Part shown: positions 53,857 to 63,663 of the stretch, in pieces | Numbering within the stretch: the first letter of the stretch is position 1 | Layout of the letters: every line of letters starts with the position of its first letter | Position numbers and translations under genes: made by a program | Notes under the pieces: model-generated | Seen by the model: the letters and a program-made list of their open reading frames with translations, nothing else | What the model was told of the DNA's origin: nothing | Database searches by the model: none | DNA from: an uncultured Myxococcales bacterium | Lineage (GTDB): Bacteria; Myxococcota_A; Polyangia; Polyangiales; Polyangiaceae | Direction: 5' to 3' | DNA length: 64,000 nucleotides | Assembly (NCBI GenBank): GCA_937902985.1 | Contig: CALFNG010000205.1 | Span: 1-64,000 of the forward strand

Positions 53857-54262
53857 CTGCGGCCTCGCTCGCGGCCCCGGTGTCGCCCGGGTCGGTCGCG
53901 TCGCCGGCGTCGGGAAGGCCAACGGCGCCGTCGGGTGCGGCGGCCTCGCCGGCATCCGCGCCAGAGGACGCATCGGCGGCTGCGTCGCCTGCGTCGGGCG
54001 GCGGCGCCTCTCCGGCATCGGGCTCGCCGGAGTCGCCAGGCAGGGCCCCGTCGTCGCTGTCACCGGCACCGTCGTCGCCGGAGGCCTGGTCGGACGGCGC
54101 GTCACCGGTAGCGTCGCCCGTCACATCGTCGCCCGCATCGCCCCCTTCGGTCGTCGCGTCAGACGAGCCTCCACCCCGCGTGGACCCGTCGGGGAACGGG
54201 AGGCTGTCGACGTCGACCCCCACGAGCGCGTCGCATCCTGCCAGAACGAGCGCGGTGGCCAC
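53849..54262 (-). CDS. Asp/Gly/Ala-rich acidic putative lipoprotein
   Basis: ATALVLAGCDALVGVDVDSLPFPDGSTRGGGSSDATTEGGDAGDD...; lipobox VLAGC; start uncertain. Confidence 0.5.
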   Translation of the reverse strand: MATALVLAGCDALVGVDVDSLPFPDGSTRGGGSSDATTEGGDAGDDVTGDATGDAPSDQASGDDGAGDSDDGALPGDSGEPDAGEAPPPDAGDAAADASSGADAGEAAAPDGAVGLPDAGDATDPGDTGAASEAADD

Positions 54263-54500
54263 GACGAGAGCGCTCGGGAACGACGACCGCGTCTTCAGAC
54301 GTGAGCGTCGCTTCGTGCGCCGGCCGATTCCCCTCCTGGGCCACTATCAGCGAAATATGGCAGATGGGGAGCCAGGCTGACAACCGCCGACACGCGGATT
54401 GCGTCCCGGGCGGCCCGACTGGCCTGCGACGCGGCGCAACAACACCCGGGGGCGTTGGACCCTTGCCGCGCCTCAACCCCGGCTCGCGTCGGCCGACGCG

Positions 54501-55415
54501 TCACCGCGCGATCAAGGCCTTCTCTTCTTGCCCGAGCGCCCCGATGGCCTCGAGGCACCGCTCGGCGAGCGCGCGGTACGTCTTCGGGCCGCCGGGCCTC
54601 TGGAGCAGCGCCCCGAAGTCGACCGGGGCGCCGAACACCATGTGGATCGGCGTGCCGCGGCCGGTGATGCCGCCGCGAACCTGCGCGACGAGGTCGTTGC
54701 CCAGGCCATTCACGAAGACCGGGACGACGGGCACGCGCGCCTTGTGAATGACGCGCCCGACGCCGCTCTGGGCCGGGAGGAACGTGTAGGGGTCGTCGTC
54801 TTTCTTGCGGGTGCCTTCGGGGTGAAGCCCGACGAAAAATCCGCCCCTGCGGAGAAGCGCGGCCACCTCGTCGAGGCTCGCGAGGTTCAGGACCGCCCGG
54901 CTACGCTCGCGAAAGATGGGGGGGTACATCGCGAAGAAGCTCATCGCGCCGTTCACGAAGGGCCCGAGCGGGTTGTCGTAGAAGAACGTCGACCGCACCG
55001 GGAAGAGAATGCGGTGCGGCAATCCGCGGGCGACGAGCTCGGCGGCCGTGACGTAGAGGTCGAAGAACGAGCGATGGTTCGAGACCAGGATGACGCTCTT
55101 CGCGTCGCCCCAGGCGGGCAGGCGCTCGAGGCCGTGCACGTTCCGCAGCCTGGCGGTGGCGGTGCGGATCCACCATTGCCCGACCGTGCGCTGGAGCGCG
55201 CGGATGCCGTCGTCGAGGAGCCCCGGCTCGAGGCTCGCCCGAACGAGGCGAATCTGCGCCCGCTCGAGGCGCGAGAGAGACGACTCTCCGAGCTCGAGGA
55301 GATCGTGGTCGCTCGCCTCACCGGGCGCGTCGCCGGGAGGCCGACCGGGGCGAGGGGGCCCCTCGGACCGAGAGCGGCGCGAATGGGCGCCGAGGTGGAA
55401 ATTGGAGGTACTCAT
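54501..55415 (-). CDS. PlsC-family 1-acylglycerol-3-phosphate acyltransferase
   Basis: SVILVSNHRSFFDLYVTAAEL (NHx4D); FFVGLHPEGTRKKDDDPYTFLPAQSGVGRVIHKARVPVVPVFVNGL. Confidence 0.88.
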   Translation of the reverse strand: MSTSNFHLGAHSRRSRSEGPPRPGRPPGDAPGEASDHDLLELGESSLSRLERAQIRLVRASLEPGLLDDGIRALQRTVGQWWIRTATARLRNVHGLERLPAWGDAKSVILVSNHRSFFDLYVTAAELVARGLPHRILFPVRSTFFYDNPLGPFVNGAMSFFAMYPPIFRERSRAVLNLASLDEVAALLRRGGFFVGLHPEGTRKKDDDPYTFLPAQSGVGRVIHKARVPVVPVFVNGLGNDLVAQVRGGITGRGTPIHMVFGAPVDFGALLQRPGGPKTYRALAERCLEAIGALGQEEKALIAR

Positions 55416-55463
55416 CGCCCGGCCCCCTAGAGATACACGAGAACCGTTGACAGTCGCGTCGCC

Positions 55464-56186
55464 GTGGACAATAGCCAGGCCTCAGTGCCAGCCAGCTTTT
55501 TCGACGTCGACGGCACCCTCGTACATACGAACCTGCTGCACCCGACTGTCTTCTACCTGACGAATCAGCCGAACCCCCTCCGGAGCCTCGGCGCCCTGGC
55601 GCGCGCGGCCCTCGGCGGGCCCCGGATGGTCCTCGCGGAGCTGGTCGATCGCCGGCGGTTCAACGAGCTCCTGTTCGCGAACTACGAGGGCATCTCGAGC
55701 GACCGCCTGCTGACCCTCGCGGACGAGGCCTTCGACTCCGTGATGAAGCGCGCCGTCTATCCCGGCGCGCGCGACCTCGTGCAGCGCTGCCTGGGCGAAG
55801 GGCACGACGTGGTGCTCGTCTCGGGGGCGCTCGACTTCTTGATGGAGCGGCTCGCGCGCCACCTGGGCGCGACCGCCGTCATCGCCAACCGCCTCGACTT
55901 CAAAGACGGCTACGCGACCGGCAAGGTGCTGCGGCCCATCGTGGCCGGCCCGGAGAAGGCGCGCCTCGTTCGCGAGTGGGCCAGGGACCACGGCCACGAC
56001 CTCGGCGACTGCTTCGGATACTCCGACAGCTACTCCGACGTGCCCATGCTCTCGGTCGTCGGCCACCCCTGCGCCGTCAACCCCGACTATCGCCTGGCCA
56101 AGCTCGCGCTGACCTATTCCTGGCCGGTCATCCACCTCGGTAAGAGGCCCGCCGTGGAGTCTCGCATGCTGGAGCGCCTTCCATGA
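55464..56186 (+). CDS. HAD-IB family hydrolase (phosphoserine phosphatase-like)
   Basis: SFFDVDGTLVHTNLLHP; VVLVSGALDFLMERLARHLGA; GDCFGYSDSYSDVPMLSVVGHPCAVNPD. Confidence 0.88.
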   Translation: MDNSQASVPASFFDVDGTLVHTNLLHPTVFYLTNQPNPLRSLGALARAALGGPRMVLAELVDRRRFNELLFANYEGISSDRLLTLADEAFDSVMKRAVYPGARDLVQRCLGEGHDVVLVSGALDFLMERLARHLGATAVIANRLDFKDGYATGKVLRPIVAGPEKARLVREWARDHGHDLGDCFGYSDSYSDVPMLSVVGHPCAVNPDYRLAKLALTYSWPVIHLGKRPAVESRMLERLP

Positions 56187-57895
56187 CCACCCCGTCGTCG
56201 TCCGGACCGAAACCGCCGCAGCACGCGGTGGCCGTCACGTTGCCGGTTCGAGTCAAGAGCCTCGAGACCCCTGCCCCGCCGTCGTCGCCGGCGCTGGTCT
56301 CGCGCGCGCGCGGGCGCGCCGACCATCCACTGGTGGTCACGATCGACAAGCGAAGCGCGGCGCGAAGCGTCTTCAGCGGCGACACCGTGCTCGAGGTCGA
56401 GCTGCCCGTGGGCTCGCGCGTCATCTACCCGCGGCCGCCCATGGAGGCACTCAAAGACGTCGCGGCGGCCGTTCGCTACGCATGCAACCACCCGCTGAAG
56501 AGCGACCCGCTGCACGCGAAGCTCCGCCCGGGCATGAAGGTCGTCATCGCGATCGACGACGTCTCGGTGCCCCTCCCGAGCATGCGCCGGCCCGACGCCC
56601 GCGAGCAGGTCCTCACCGTCGTTCTCGAGCTCCTCGCCGATCACGGCGTCGAGGACGTCGAGATCATCATCGCCACGTCGATCCACCGGCGCATGACCGC
56701 GGCCGAAGTGCGCCACGCCGTGGGCGACCGCATCTTCGGAGCCTACTGGCCCGACCGCCTCTACAACCACGACGCCGAAGATCCCAAGGGCATGAAGACC
56801 CTCGGCACCACCGAGCACGGCGAGGTCGTCGAGATCAACCGGCGCGCCGCGGAGGCCGACCTCCTCATCTACGCGAACGTGAACATGGTCCCCATGAGCG
56901 GCGGCCACAAATCCGTGGCCGTCGGCCTCTGCGGCTACGAGAGCCTGCGCGCGCACCACAACCCGCGCGTCATGCGCGACTGCTGGTCGTACATGGACCC
57001 GGCGTCGAGCGCGCTCGCGACGAGCATCGAGCGCATGGGGCGCCTCGCGGAGAAGGCGCTCGACGTCTTCCACATCGAGACCACGATCAACAACCGCATG
57101 TTCGACGCGCCGCTCTCGTTTTTTCACAAGAGCGAAGACGACTGGACCGGCGGCGAGCGCGCGGCGTTCAAGGGGCTCGCCTTCACGCTCTCGAAGCTGC
57201 CGAGCGCCGCCCGGCAGGCAATCTTCCAGCGCGTTCCCTCGCCCTACGGGGTCACCGGCGTCAACGCCGGCGAGTGCGAAGCCGTGCACGAGAAGACCCT
57301 CGAGAAGAGCTTCGCGCAGTACCTCGTGCCGGTAGTCGGGCAGTGCGACGTGCTCGTCACGGGCATTCCGTACATCAGCCCGTACAACGTCAACTCGTTC
57401 CTGAACCCGCTGCTCGTGCAGGTGATGGCGCAGGGATACCTCTTCAACTTCTACAGGGGGGCGCCGCTCGTCAAGAAGGGGGGCACGATGATCGTCTTTC
57501 ATCCGTGCACCGACCAGTTCGACAAGGAGCACCACGCTCCGTACATCGAGTTCGTGCACGACGTGCTCGCGCAGACCCGCGACGCCGCCGAGATGCACCA
57601 CAAGTTCGAAGAGAAGTTCGCGAGAAACCCGGCGTACGTCGAGTTGTACCGGAAGGGCCACGCGTACCACCCGGCCCACCCCTTTTACATGTGGTACTGG
57701 GGCGAGGCCGGCCGCCAGCACCTCGGGCGGGTCATCGTCGTCGGCGCAGACAACGACTACATCCCGAAGCTCCTCGGCTGGGAGACCGCGCGAACGTTCG
57801 CCGAGGCCCTTGCGATGGCCAAGGGCTCGAAGCGCGACCCGGAGATCACCATGCTTCACGTGCCGCCGATCGTGATGGCGGACGTCACCGTGTGA
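56183..57895 (+). CDS. LarA/DUF2088-like (lactate racemase N-terminal domain superfamily) protein
   Basis: RPGMKVVIAIDDVSVPLPSMRRPDAREQVLTVVLELLADHGVEDVEIIIATSIHRRMTAAEVRHAVG...LLIYANVNMVPMSGGHKSVAVGLCGYESLRAHHNP; ATGA overlap with upstream HAD gene. Confidence 0.7.
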   Translation: MTTPSSSGPKPPQHAVAVTLPVRVKSLETPAPPSSPALVSRARGRADHPLVVTIDKRSAARSVFSGDTVLEVELPVGSRVIYPRPPMEALKDVAAAVRYACNHPLKSDPLHAKLRPGMKVVIAIDDVSVPLPSMRRPDAREQVLTVVLELLADHGVEDVEIIIATSIHRRMTAAEVRHAVGDRIFGAYWPDRLYNHDAEDPKGMKTLGTTEHGEVVEINRRAAEADLLIYANVNMVPMSGGHKSVAVGLCGYESLRAHHNPRVMRDCWSYMDPASSALATSIERMGRLAEKALDVFHIETTINNRMFDAPLSFFHKSEDDWTGGERAAFKGLAFTLSKLPSAARQAIFQRVPSPYGVTGVNAGECEAVHEKTLEKSFAQYLVPVVGQCDVLVTGIPYISPYNVNSFLNPLLVQVMAQGYLFNFYRGAPLVKKGGTMIVFHPCTDQFDKEHHAPYIEFVHDVLAQTRDAAEMHHKFEEKFARNPAYVELYRKGHAYHPAHPFYMWYWGEAGRQHLGRVIVVGADNDYIPKLLGWETARTFAEALAMAKGSKRDPEITMLHVPPIVMADVTV

Positions 57896-57908
57896 GCGAG
57901 GCGCGGCG

Positions 57909-60900
57909 ATGGCGAACGGAACCCTGACGCCCGGCAGCACGCACGCGCCGCCCGGCCCCGGCGACAGCCCCGCCGGCGCGCGCACGCAGCCGCCGGTGCT
58001 CGACGTCGCGCACGTCTTTCGCGGAGCGCACCTCGTCATCCTCGGCGGGACCGGGTTCCTCGGGAAGGTCTTCTGGGGGATGCTCCTCGATCGCTATCCC
58101 GAGGTCGAGCGCGTCTATCTCGTCGTCCGGTCGAAGGCAGGCGCGACGCCCGCGGCGCGCTTCTGGAACGACATCGCGACGAGCGAGGCGCTCGGCCCGC
58201 TGCGGCGCACGCACGGCGAGCGTTACAAGGAGTTCCTTCGCGAAAAGATCGTCCCCATCGACGGCGACATGGGGCGACCCCTCTGCGGCCTCGACGACGC
58301 GCTCGTCCGCGAGCTCGCGGGCACGATCGACGCGGTGATCAACGTGGCCGGCGTGGTCGATTTCAACCCGCCGCTCGACGCGGCGATCGGCGCGAACGCC
58401 TTCGGGGCGCAGAACCTCGTCGCCCTGGCCCGTGCGCTCGGCACGGCCGACACGCGCGACTCGACCGGCTCGGCGGGCGCGAAGGCCCGACGCGCCGCGA
58501 TCTTCCATACGAGCACGTGTTACGTGGCGGGCCGGCGCGACGGCCCCATCTACGAAGAAGACCCGCGAGAGCATCCGTTCCCGCGCTCCGACGAACTCGG
58601 GGCCGACGCGTGGGAGCCGGAGCGCGAGATCGCCGAGTGCCTCGACCTCGTCGAGCAGGCGAAGCATCGCGCCGACGACGCGTTCCGCCAGAGCGAGTTC
58701 GCCGAGGCGGCGCGCAAGAGCCTCGCGTCGCGCGGCGAACCGGTGGAGGGCCCTGCGTACGACGACGAGTTCGGGCGCGTGAAGCGCCGGTTCGTCGCCG
58801 AGCGCATCATCGAGGGGGGCCTCGATCGCGCGACGCACTGGGGCTGGCCCAACATCTATACGTACACCAAGGCCATCGGCGAGCAGATCATCGCCTCGAG
58901 CGGCGTCCCCTTCACGATCGCGCGCCCGGCGTGCTGCGAGTCGTGCCTCGAGTTCCCGGAGCGCTCGTACAGCGAAGGCATCAACACGAGCGCCCCCCTG
59001 CTCTACCTGATGATGAAGGGCCAGGTGCAGATCCTGGCCAAGCACGTCCCGCTCGACCTCATCCCGACCGACTACGTCGTGGCTGGGATGATCCTCGCGC
59101 TCGCGGAGCTCGTCGAGGGCACGGCGGCGCCCGTCTACCAGTTCGGCGCCAGCGACGTGAACCCGTGCTCGGCGCAGCGCTTCGGCGAGATGGTCGGGAT
59201 GTACAAGCGCAAGTACCTGCAGCGCGGCGGCAGCGGCAGCCCGTTCCAGGCCGCGCTCGCCCGCGTCGCGTCCCGCGTCGAGCCGAGCTTCGTCGACCGC
59301 GCGCGGTTCGATCTCGTCGGGCCGCCGGCCCTCGCGAAGGCCGCGCGCGGCCTCGCGTCGCTCATGCGCGGCGCGTCGCCGGCGTTCGCCCCCGTGGCCA
59401 AAGCCCTCGAGAGCACCGCCTACCGCACGGCCAAGATCGCCGAGATCCAGCGCCTCTTCGAGCCCTTCAGTTCGAAGCTCAACGGCCCCTTCGACTGCTC
59501 CAACACGCGCGCCGCGTTCGCCCGCGCGACGGACGCAGACAAGGCCAGGCTCCGATGGGCGCCCGAGTCGATCGACTGGCTCGACTGGATGATGAACATC
59601 CACATGCCGGCCATCGAGAAGCGCGTCATCCCGGAGATGGACCGGCGCCTCAAGAAGGAGCCGCGACCCCTCACGGCGCACACGACGATCGTCTCGATGG
59701 TCGAGCAGATGGCGACGCGCCACGATCTCGCCCTCGCCCTGCAGCAAGTCACCGCCGACGGCCTGACGCGAACGACGTTCCGCGACGTGAAGCGCGGCGC
59801 CGACGCGATGGCCGCGCGCCTCGCGGCCGTCGGCGTGACCAAAGGCCAGCGGGTCGTCCTCGCCGCGCAGAGCCACCCCGACTGGGCGGTCGCGTACTTC
59901 GGCATCGTCCGCGCAGGCGCCGTGGCCGTGCCGATCGACCCGGCGCTCGACGCCCTCGGCTGGCGGAGCATCCTCGCCGAGAGCGAAGCCTCGGTGGTCG
60001 TCTGGGACGAAGCCGTCCCCGGGCGCGACGCGATCAGCGCCGCCCACCCGGAGCTCGTTCCGCTCGACCTGCGGGCGGCGGTGCTCGCCGACGACTCGCT
60101 CGCACCGCCCGACGTGGCGATCGCGCCGGGCGACGTCGCGAGCCTGCTCTTCACGAGCGGGACCACCTCGCGCCCCAAGGGCGTCATGCTGACGCACGCG
60201 AACTTCACGTCGCTCGTCGCCGGGCTCGCGCCGATCTTCCCGCTGTCGCGCGGGGACGCGGTGCTCAGCGTGCTCCCGCTCCACCACACGTTCGAGTTCA
60301 CGTGCGGCCTCCTGCTGCCTCTCTCGCGGGGCGCGCGGGTCGTCTACGTCGGCGAGCGCACCGGCGAGGGGATCAGCGAAGGGCTGCGCGCCGCCCGCGC
60401 GAGCGCGATGGTGGGCGTGCCCGCGCTCTGGCAGCTCCTCGAGCGGCGCATCTTGCAGCAGGTCGACGCGAGCGGCCCGATGGCGCGCGCGGCGTTCGAC
60501 GCGGCCACGGCGGCCAACGCGTGGCTCTCGACGAACCTCGGGGTCGACGCCGGGCGCGTGCTCTTCGGCGCGGTCCACGGCCACCTGGGCGGTCAGATGA
60601 AGTGGCTCATCTCGGGCGGCGCCGCGCTGCCGCGCGAGACGCAGGAGCTCTTCTTCGGGCTGGGGCTCCGGCTGACGCAGGGGTACGGCTTGACCGAGGC
60701 GGCTCCGGTCCTCACCGTGACCCGGCCCGGCGCGCGCCTCGAAGCCGGCGTCGGCAAGCCGGTCCCGGGCGTCGAGCTGCGCATCGACGACGCCGACGAC
60801 CGGGGCGTGGGTGAGGTCATCGCGCGCGGCGCCAACGTGATGGTCGGGTACACCGATCCCGGCGCCACCCGCGAGGCGATCGACGCCGAGGGCTGGCTGC

Positions 60901-62651
60901 ACACGGGCGACGTCGGTCGCATCGACAAGAAGGGCCGGCTGGAGATCCTCGGGCGCGTCAAGGACGTGGTCATCGCGCCCAACGGCGAGAACGTCTACCC
61001 CGACGACGTCGAGCGCCGCCTCGGAGCGGTGCCGAACGTCGACGAGCTCGCGGTCGTCGGGGTCGACGTGCGCGGAGCCGAGCGCCTCGCGTGCCTCGCG
61101 GTGCCTTCGCGCGGCGACGACGCCTCGCCGCGCGGCGATCGGAGCGACCGCGCGCGCGTGTCGCTCCGCGCCGCCATCGAGGGCCTCCCGCCCGCGCAGC
61201 GGCCCGCGATCGTGCATCTCTACGCGGCTCCCCTGCCTCGCACCGCGACGCGCAAGGTCAAGCGCGACGACGTCCGCGCCATCCTCGCTCGCCTCGTGGC
61301 GGCGAGCGCGCGGCCCGAGAACGGCGCGGGCGACCTGAGCCCGGCGCGGGCCGCCATCGCCGCCGTCAGCGGCGCGCCGGTCGACTCTATCGGGCCCCAC
61401 ACCAGCTTGCAGGGCGAGCTCGGGTTCGACTCGCTGCTCCTGACCGAGCTGCTCGAGGCCCTCGAGACGCGCTTCGGGCCCGTCGACGCGCAGCGCCTGC
61501 AAGCCTGCGTGACGGCCGCCGACGTCGACGAGCTCGTCGCGGAGCTCGGGCGCGCGCCGGTCGAGCGCGCGGCCCCGCCCGACCGACCGCGAGTGCCCGC
61601 GGCGCCGATCGTGTTGCCCGAGCCGGTTCAAGACTTCGGCCGTGCGCTCCTCGGCAAGGCGCAGGACTTCTTCTATGGCGAGGTCATGAAGCCCCGCGTC
61701 TACGGCCGCGCGCACATCCCGCACAACCGGAACGTCATCGTCGTCGCGAACCATGCGAGCCACCTCGACATGGGCCTCGTCCGCCACGCGCTCGGCCGGT
61801 ACGGCGAAGACATCGTGTCGCTCGCGGCGCAGGACTACTTCTTCGAGAACCGCCTCAAACGCGCGTTCTTCGAGAACCTGACCAACCTGCGCGCGATCGA
61901 CCGCAAGGCGTCGCTCCGGCAGTCGATCCGCCAGGCGAGCGACCTCCTCGAGCGGGGCAAGACGCTGCTCGTCTTTCCCGAGGGCACGCGCGGCAGCTCG
62001 GGCGACGTGCAAGAGTTCAAGCCGCTCGTCGGCCACCTGTCGATCGCGAACGGCGTGGATCTGCTGCCGCTCTACCTCGGCGGCACGCACGCGGCGATGC
62101 CGAAGGGCTCGCCGGTGCCCATCAAGCGAGCCGTCCTCGCGCGCATCGGGCCGCCTCTGTGCGTCGCCGACCTTCGCCGCTTGACCGCCGAGATGACGCC
62201 CGCCGACGCCGCTCGCGAGGTCGCGCGGATCGCGCACGCCGCGGTCGTGGCGCTCCGCGACGGGCAGGTGCTCGACCTGGCCCGCGCGGAGAGCGCCGAC
62301 CTGGCGGTCGATGCCGAGAACCCGCTCATCGACCTCTTCGCCGAGCTCGAGACCAAGTTTCGCGCCGGCGAGGTCGAGAGGCCCGTCAGCTACTACGTGT
62401 CGCTCGGGAACGACGACCTCGCGAAGTGGACCGTGCGCGTGGACGCCGCCCGGTGCGACGTGCGCCCCGGCAGACCGCAGGGCGGCGAGGCCGACTGCGT
62501 CCTCAAGACGAGCCCGGAGATCTTCGCCAAGATCGTGCGCGAGGCGTACGTGCCGAGCCCCGCCGACTTCATGTCGGGGGTCTTCAAGTCGAACGACGTC
62601 GCGCTCCTCATGACGTTCCAGCGGGTCTTCCATCTGGACCAGGCGTCGTAA
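57909..62651 (+). CDS. Multidomain lipid megasynthase: fatty-acyl-CoA reductase - AMP-dependent acyl ligase - acyl carrier domain - PlsC acyltransferase - SCP2-like (ElbD-like)
   Basis: VILGGTGFLGKVFWGMLLDRYPEVERVYLVVRSK and YTYTKAIGEQII (NAD-binding reductase); LLFTSGTTSRPKGVMLTH, GYGLTEAAPVL, GWLHTGDVGRIDKKGRLEILGRVKDVVI (ligase); LGFDSLLLTELLEALE (phosphopantetheine site); NVIVVANHASHLDMGLV and VFPEGTRGSSG (PlsC); C-terminal VLKTSPEIFAKIVREAYVPSPADFMSGVFKSNDVALLMTFQRVF (SCP2-like). Confidence 0.9.
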   Translation: MANGTLTPGSTHAPPGPGDSPAGARTQPPVLDVAHVFRGAHLVILGGTGFLGKVFWGMLLDRYPEVERVYLVVRSKAGATPAARFWNDIATSEALGPLRRTHGERYKEFLREKIVPIDGDMGRPLCGLDDALVRELAGTIDAVINVAGVVDFNPPLDAAIGANAFGAQNLVALARALGTADTRDSTGSAGAKARRAAIFHTSTCYVAGRRDGPIYEEDPREHPFPRSDELGADAWEPEREIAECLDLVEQAKHRADDAFRQSEFAEAARKSLASRGEPVEGPAYDDEFGRVKRRFVAERIIEGGLDRATHWGWPNIYTYTKAIGEQIIASSGVPFTIARPACCESCLEFPERSYSEGINTSAPLLYLMMKGQVQILAKHVPLDLIPTDYVVAGMILALAELVEGTAAPVYQFGASDVNPCSAQRFGEMVGMYKRKYLQRGGSGSPFQAALARVASRVEPSFVDRARFDLVGPPALAKAARGLASLMRGASPAFAPVAKALESTAYRTAKIAEIQRLFEPFSSKLNGPFDCSNTRAAFARATDADKARLRWAPESIDWLDWMMNIHMPAIEKRVIPEMDRRLKKEPRPLTAHTTIVSMVEQMATRHDLALALQQVTADGLTRTTFRDVKRGADAMAARLAAVGVTKGQRVVLAAQSHPDWAVAYFGIVRAGAVAVPIDPALDALGWRSILAESEASVVVWDEAVPGRDAISAAHPELVPLDLRAAVLADDSLAPPDVAIAPGDVASLLFTSGTTSRPKGVMLTHANFTSLVAGLAPIFPLSRGDAVLSVLPLHHTFEFTCGLLLPLSRGARVVYVGERTGEGISEGLRAARASAMVGVPALWQLLERRILQQVDASGPMARAAFDAATAANAWLSTNLGVDAGRVLFGAVHGHLGGQMKWLISGGAALPRETQELFFGLGLRLTQGYGLTEAAPVLTVTRPGARLEAGVGKPVPGVELRIDDADDRGVGEVIARGANVMVGYTDPGATREAIDAEGWLHTGDVGRIDKKGRLEILGRVKDVVIAPNGENVYPDDVERRLGAVPNVDELAVVGVDVRGAERLACLAVPSRGDDASPRGDRSDRARVSLRAAIEGLPPAQRPAIVHLYAAPLPRTATRKVKRDDVRAILARLVAASARPENGAGDLSPARAAIAAVSGAPVDSIGPHTSLQGELGFDSLLLTELLEALETRFGPVDAQRLQACVTAADVDELVAELGRAPVERAAPPDRPRVPAAPIVLPEPVQDFGRALLGKAQDFFYGEVMKPRVYGRAHIPHNRNVIVVANHASHLDMGLVRHALGRYGEDIVSLAAQDYFFENRLKRAFFENLTNLRAIDRKASLRQSIRQASDLLERGKTLLVFPEGTRGSSGDVQEFKPLVGHLSIANGVDLLPLYLGGTHAAMPKGSPVPIKRAVLARIGPPLCVADLRRLTAEMTPADAAREVARIAHAAVVALRDGQVLDLARAESADLAVDAENPLIDLFAELETKFRAGEVERPVSYYVSLGNDDLAKWTVRVDAARCDVRPGRPQGGEADCVLKTSPEIFAKIVREAYVPSPADFMSGVFKSNDVALLMTFQRVFHLDQAS

Positions 62652-62657
62652 AGGGCG

Positions 62658-63641
62658 ATGCGAATGAAATACCTCGTCACCGGCGCCACGGGCTTTCTCG
62701 GTACGCACCTCACGACGGCGCTCGAGGCGTACGGCCACGACGTCGTGCGCTTCGCGCGCTCCACCGGCGGCGACGTGCTCGACGGCGCCAGCGTCCGCGC
62801 GGCGGCGGCAGGGTGCGCCGGCGCCTTCCACTGCGCCGGGGTCGTGTCGCGCAAGCCGGCCGACGCCGAGGAGCTCTATCGCGTGCACGTCGGCGGCACG
62901 AAGAGCGTGCTCGACGCGTGCGAAGCGGCGGGCGTGGCGCGCGTCGTCCTCGCGTCGACCAGCGGCACCGTGGCCGTGAGCGAGAGCGCGGAGACCCTCG
63001 GCCGCGAAGATGACGAGGCGCCCATCGGGCTCGTCGGGCGCTGGCCCTACTATCGCGCGAAGCTCTTCGCCGAGCGCGCCGCGCTCGCGCGGAGCAGCGC
63101 CCGACTCGAGGTCGTCAGCGTCAACCCGAGCCTGGTCCTCGGCCCGGGCGACGTGAACGGCTCGTCGACCGAAGACGTGCGCCTCTTTCTCGAGGGCGCG
63201 ATCGCCGCCGTCCCCGCCGGCGGCCTCTCGTTCGTCGACGTACGCGACGCCGTCGAGGCGATGCGCCTCGCGATGGAGCGCGGGCGACCCGGCGAGCGTT
63301 ACCTCGTCGGCGCCATCAACCTCACCGTCCGCGATTTCTTCGCGAAGCTCGCCCGCATCTCCGGCGTCCGCGCGCCGTGGCTCCCCTTGCCTCGCTCGCG
63401 CGAGCTCGCACGAACGGGCGCCGCCTGGGTCGACCGCCTGGCGACGCGCGCCGGCTTCCGCGCGCCCGTCGATCCCGTCTCCGTCGAGATGGCCCAGTGC
63501 TTCTGGTACCTCGACTCCACCAAGGCCGAGACCGAACTCGGTTGGACCGCCCGCGACCCCAACGCGACCCTCCACGACACCGTCGAAGATCTGCGGCGAC
63601 GCGGCGTCGTCTGGCCTCGAGCCAGCGCCGGCGTCGCGTGA
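62658..63641 (+). CDS. NAD(P)-dependent epimerase/dehydratase (extended SDR, dihydroflavonol-reductase-like)
   Basis: YLVTGATGFLGTHLTTALEAYGHDVVRFAR; RVVLASTSGTVAVS; YYRAKLFAERAAL (YxxxK); VNPSLVLGPGD. Confidence 0.87.
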   Translation: MRMKYLVTGATGFLGTHLTTALEAYGHDVVRFARSTGGDVLDGASVRAAAAGCAGAFHCAGVVSRKPADAEELYRVHVGGTKSVLDACEAAGVARVVLASTSGTVAVSESAETLGREDDEAPIGLVGRWPYYRAKLFAERAALARSSARLEVVSVNPSLVLGPGDVNGSSTEDVRLFLEGAIAAVPAGGLSFVDVRDAVEAMRLAMERGRPGERYLVGAINLTVRDFFAKLARISGVRAPWLPLPRSRELARTGAAWVDRLATRAGFRAPVDPVSVEMAQCFWYLDSTKAETELGWTARDPNATLHDTVEDLRRRGVVWPRASAGVA

Positions 63642-63663
63642 CGGTGCTCACGTAGGGGAGAAA

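Noticed and set aside
57885-63575. 1896-aa minus-strand ORF, the longest in the track
   Set aside because: Shadow of the ElbD-like megasynthase; composition is Arg/Asp/Glu/Ala/Val-rich with no recognisable domains.
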